Shown here: positions 62,128-64,000 of the stretch, piece by piece | Position numbering within the stretch: the stretch's first letter is position 1 | Layout: each line of letters starts with the position of its first letter | Source of the DNA: Agromyces sp. Soil535 | GTDB lineage: Bacteria > Actinomycetota > Actinomycetes > Actinomycetales > Microbacteriaceae | Direction: 5' to 3' | DNA length: 64,000 bases | Assembly: GCF_001428255.1 (NCBI RefSeq) | Contig: NZ_LMRW01000003.1 | Coordinates: 227,683 to 291,682 of the forward strand | The notes under the pieces: model-generated | Databases searched by the model: none | What the model was told of the DNA's origin: nothing | Seen by the model: only the letters and a program-made list of their open reading frames with translations | Translations under genes and position numbers: made by a program

Positions 62128-62270
62128 TCATCGGCAGTTGAAGGTGTATCCGATGGGTGCCAGGTGCGTTGATGTCCCGCCCTTCGAGTTCGATATCTCG
62201 CTCGCGTACTGGTATGTGCCGTTCGGCAGCCTCCGAGATGTGACCGTCGCGGTCTGGGCGGGGGGGGGGT
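62128..62270 (-). pseudogene. Remnant of a secreted glycosidase C-terminal repeat, next to a G10 tract
   Basis: About 43 codons read AQTATVTSRRLPNGTYQY followed by ASEISNSKGGTST, closely matching AQTASVHISGLPNGIYQYVGV and LANSKGETRT near the C-terminus of the large GH43-like protein. Upstream, the frame is cut by ten consecutive G (62260-62269 on the plus strand). After the match it ends in unrelated residues and a stop. It looks like the last scrap of a lost secreted enzyme. Confidence 0.6.
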
Positions 62271-62346
62271 GATCTCGGCCGCCTTCGCGCGAGCCGTGGA
62301 CCGACATTGGCCTCGACGGACGTGTCTCGTCGTTAGCCAGCAGGGC

Positions 62347-62517
62347 TCACGCCCGTGCGACCTCTGGACACCAGGTGATGATGTCGCCGAGGTCGAGCAC
62401 GATCGTGCCGCGGACGTGGAGCCCGAAGTGATCGATGACAACGTCAGAGAGCATGCCGGCGGTGTTCGTGACGACACGGACCTCCGACTCGGCGTGGGCA
62501 GTGGTGGCGGTGTGCAT
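62347..62517 (-). CDS. Small hypothetical protein, 56 aa
   Basis: A 56-residue ORF beginning MHTATTAHAESEVRVVTNTA and ending in DLGDIITWCPEVARA. GAGGAG lies 7 nt upstream of ATG 62517, giving it real translation support. The sequence alternates like a small beta-rich protein, without signal or membrane helix. A TACTGCGACCGCAGTA palindrome lies 108 bp upstream. No family recognised. Confidence 0.6.
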   Translation of the reverse strand: MHTATTAHAESEVRVVTNTAGMLSDVVIDHFGLHVRGTIVLDLGDIITWCPEVARA

Positions 62518-62624
62518 GGCTCGACTCCTCGGTGTGGGCGGATGACACCCCGCAGCAGGGCATCATAAGGCCAGCCTGTCTCGCCAAGCCGAGAAGCGAA
62601 TCGTGCGACGGGAGGAGAACCGAA

Positions 62625-62640
62625 TACTGCGACCGCAGTA
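62625..62640. promoter_or_regulatory. Second copy of TACTGCGACYGCAGTA palindrome
   Basis: TACTGCGACCGCAGTA matches the site at 43437-43452 at 15 of 16 positions and is palindromic in its 6-bp arms. It lies in the 304-bp gap (62518-62821) between the 56-residue ORF and the DUF222 gene, where nothing else is recognisable. Confidence 0.65.
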
Positions 62641-62821
62641 CAGGTGCCCACGGCGATGCGCGGGACGCTGGCTCGCAGCGACGATCGTCCGCCTCCCATG
62701 AGACTCTGCCGGGCGGGACGCGACTTGTCCTCCACAGCCTTGCGGATTGCGCGTGGATTCACACCCTGATCTGGTCTTTTGCGGTGATTTGGATGTCGGT
62801 GGGTCCCGCAAGAATGGACCC

Positions 62822-64000
62822 ATGACCGGCACCCGCGACGCACTCGAGCAGCTCCGCTCGACACTCGCCGACGTGCTCGGGTTCGACGACGCATCCGGGT
62901 GGCCCGACGATGAGTTGCTCGCCACGATGAGCGCCCTCGAGGGGTTCGGTCGGCTCGTCGACGCGCACCGCGCCGCCTTGTCCGGCGAGGTCGCCGAACG
63001 GTCCCGGGTCGAGCTCGGCGACCAGCGCCTCTCCACCCGCAGGGGGTGCCGCTCCGCGGCCGAGCTCGTCGAGCGGGTCACGCAGGTCTCCGCGTTCGAG
63101 GCGCGCCGGCGCATCGCCGTCGGGTCCGCGACCCGGGCACGGTCCGGGTTCGGGGAGCCGATCGCGGCGGTGTTCCCGCTGGTCGCGGCGGCGCTGGCCG
63201 GAGGTGAGCTGGGCGCGGATGCCGCGTGCATGATCATCCGGGAACTGGACCGCACCCGCACGGTCGCCGACCCGGCCGCGCTTCAGGCCGCCGAGCAGGC
63301 CCTGGTCGCCGAGGCCATCGGCGCCGGCGACGGCACACCGGTGCGCTGCACCGCCGACGAGGTGCGGGTGCAGGCGCAGGCGTGGTCCACGTTCCTCGAC
63401 CAAGACGGCCGCGAACCCGACGATCAGCGCGCGATGCGCCGCCGCGGGTTCCGGCTCGGCCGGGCCCGGGACGGGCTGATCCCGGTCACCGGTGAGCTCG
63501 TCCCCGAGGTCGCCGCGAAACTCACGAGGCTGTTCGACGCGCACCTGTCGCCCCGCTCCGGCGGTGGGTTCATGACCGACCAGGAGCGGGCGCAGATCGC
63601 CGCGGTCGGTGAGACCCGCAGCGCCGACCAGCAACGCCACGACGTGCTCGCCGCCGTCATCGACACCGCCGCCCGCTCCGGCGAGCACCCCACGATCGGC
63701 GGCGCCGCACCCACCGTGCTCGTCAGCGTCAGGAACTCCGACCTCGCCGCCGGGCGGGGCGTCGCGCACGCCGACGGCGTCGAGATCCCGATCTCGCTCC
63801 GAGCCGCACGCCACATGATCTGCACCGGCGGCACCCAGACGGTCGTGTTCGACGATACCGGCCGCATCATCGAGCTCGGCTCCCCCGAACGCTGCTTCAC
63901 CCCGCACCAACGCCGCGCGATCACCCTCCGCGACGGCGGATGCCTGATCCCCGGATGCTCCATCCCCGCCGCCTGGTGCGAGATCCACCACGTCACCCCC
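62822..64000 (+). CDS. DUF222/HNH endonuclease (13E12-type), partial
   Basis: The frame is open from ATG 62822 to the window edge: 393 codons. The N-terminal DUF222 domain (ALEGFGRLVDAHRAALSGEVAERSR, AAELVERVTQVSAFEARRRI) leads to the HNH start GGCLIPGCSIPAAWCEIHH, whose Cys and His pairs bind metal. Such proteins occur in many copies in actinobacterial genomes and are linked to mobile REP13E12-like elements; their targets are unknown. The end lies outside the window. Confidence 0.92.
   Translation, partial: MTGTRDALEQLRSTLADVLGFDDASGWPDDELLATMSALEGFGRLVDAHRAALSGEVAERSRVELGDQRLSTRRGCRSAAELVERVTQVSAFEARRRIAVGSATRARSGFGEPIAAVFPLVAAALAGGELGADAACMIIRELDRTRTVADPAALQAAEQALVAEAIGAGDGTPVRCTADEVRVQAQAWSTFLDQDGREPDDQRAMRRRGFRLGRARDGLIPVTGELVPEVAAKLTRLFDAHLSPRSGGGFMTDQERAQIAAVGETRSADQQRHDVLAAVIDTAARSGEHPTIGGAAPTVLVSVRNSDLAAGRGVAHADGVEIPISLRAARHMICTGGTQTVVFDDTGRIIELGSPERCFTPHQRRAITLRDGGCLIPGCSIPAAWCEIHHVTP

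Overview
The window is high-GC DNA (roughly 70% G+C by eye) with GTG/TTG starts, tightly overlapping ATGA junctions and frequent GGATGCC/GGCATCC words. Together with the gene content (DUF222/HNH endonuclease, many secreted glycosidases, ROK/LacI/DeoR sugar regulators, MarR switches) this points to an actinobacterium of the family Microbacteriaceae, perhaps Agromyces- or Microbacterium-like. That assignment is inference. I see no rRNA, tRNA, CRISPR array, transposase or prophage.

Layout. 1-2.3 kb: a LiaS/NarX-type two-component pair. 2.4-6.1 kb: a membrane protein with a Tat-type multicopper oxidase, then a MarR regulator and quinone oxidoreductase behind a palindromic operator. 6.1-10.8 kb: a 1,533-residue secreted GH43-like multidomain enzyme, controlled by two abutting 14-bp palindromes. 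10.8-16 kb: MarR/azoreductase, a truncated dehydrogenase, a Doc toxin-antitoxin pair, MarR/haloalkane dehalogenase and arginine deiminase. 16-23.6 kb: a beta-glucoside operon (GH1, binding protein, two permeases, GH5, ROK repressor). 23.6-34.9 kb: accessory genes. These include a five-gene cluster around an Asp-box propeller protein (26.1-29.8 kb), a frameshifted CocE-type hydrolase, an MFS symporter and several SRPBCC remnants. 35-43 kb: an OmpR-type two-component system, a secreted hydrolase, a terpene-cyclase-like toroid, a frameshifted NhaP antiporter, and a multicopper oxidase plus ZIP transporter pair. 43.5-50.9 kb: a DeoR-controlled sugar operon (ABC importer, class II aldolase, ADP-dependent-type kinase, PMI-like cupin). 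51-61.2 kb: a second polysaccharide locus with a lyase-like giant protein, two GH43 enzymes, a GH36 alpha-galactosidase and a LacI repressor. 61.2-64 kb: a decayed stretch with fragments and small ORFs, then the start of a DUF222/HNH gene.

How the parts work together. There are three carbohydrate systems. The beta-glucoside operon takes up and cleaves beta-glucosides under ROK control. The DeoR operon imports a sugar, phosphorylates it and splits a ketose bisphosphate. The LacI locus degrades a polysaccharide outside the cell and trims it inside. Three copies of a TGGAYAGCGNTRTCC palindrome (before the lyase, before the GH36 operon, and before lacI itself) define a small regulon. Both ABC operons carry a strong perfect hairpin directly after the binding-protein gene.

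Most unusual items: the Asp-box propeller cluster, whose C-terminal domain recurs as a free-standing 84-residue protein; a shared 16-bp palindrome about 100 bp upstream of two unrelated tiny ORFs nearly 20 kb apart; a probable ATC start codon; and two genes that each appear to have lost one base.
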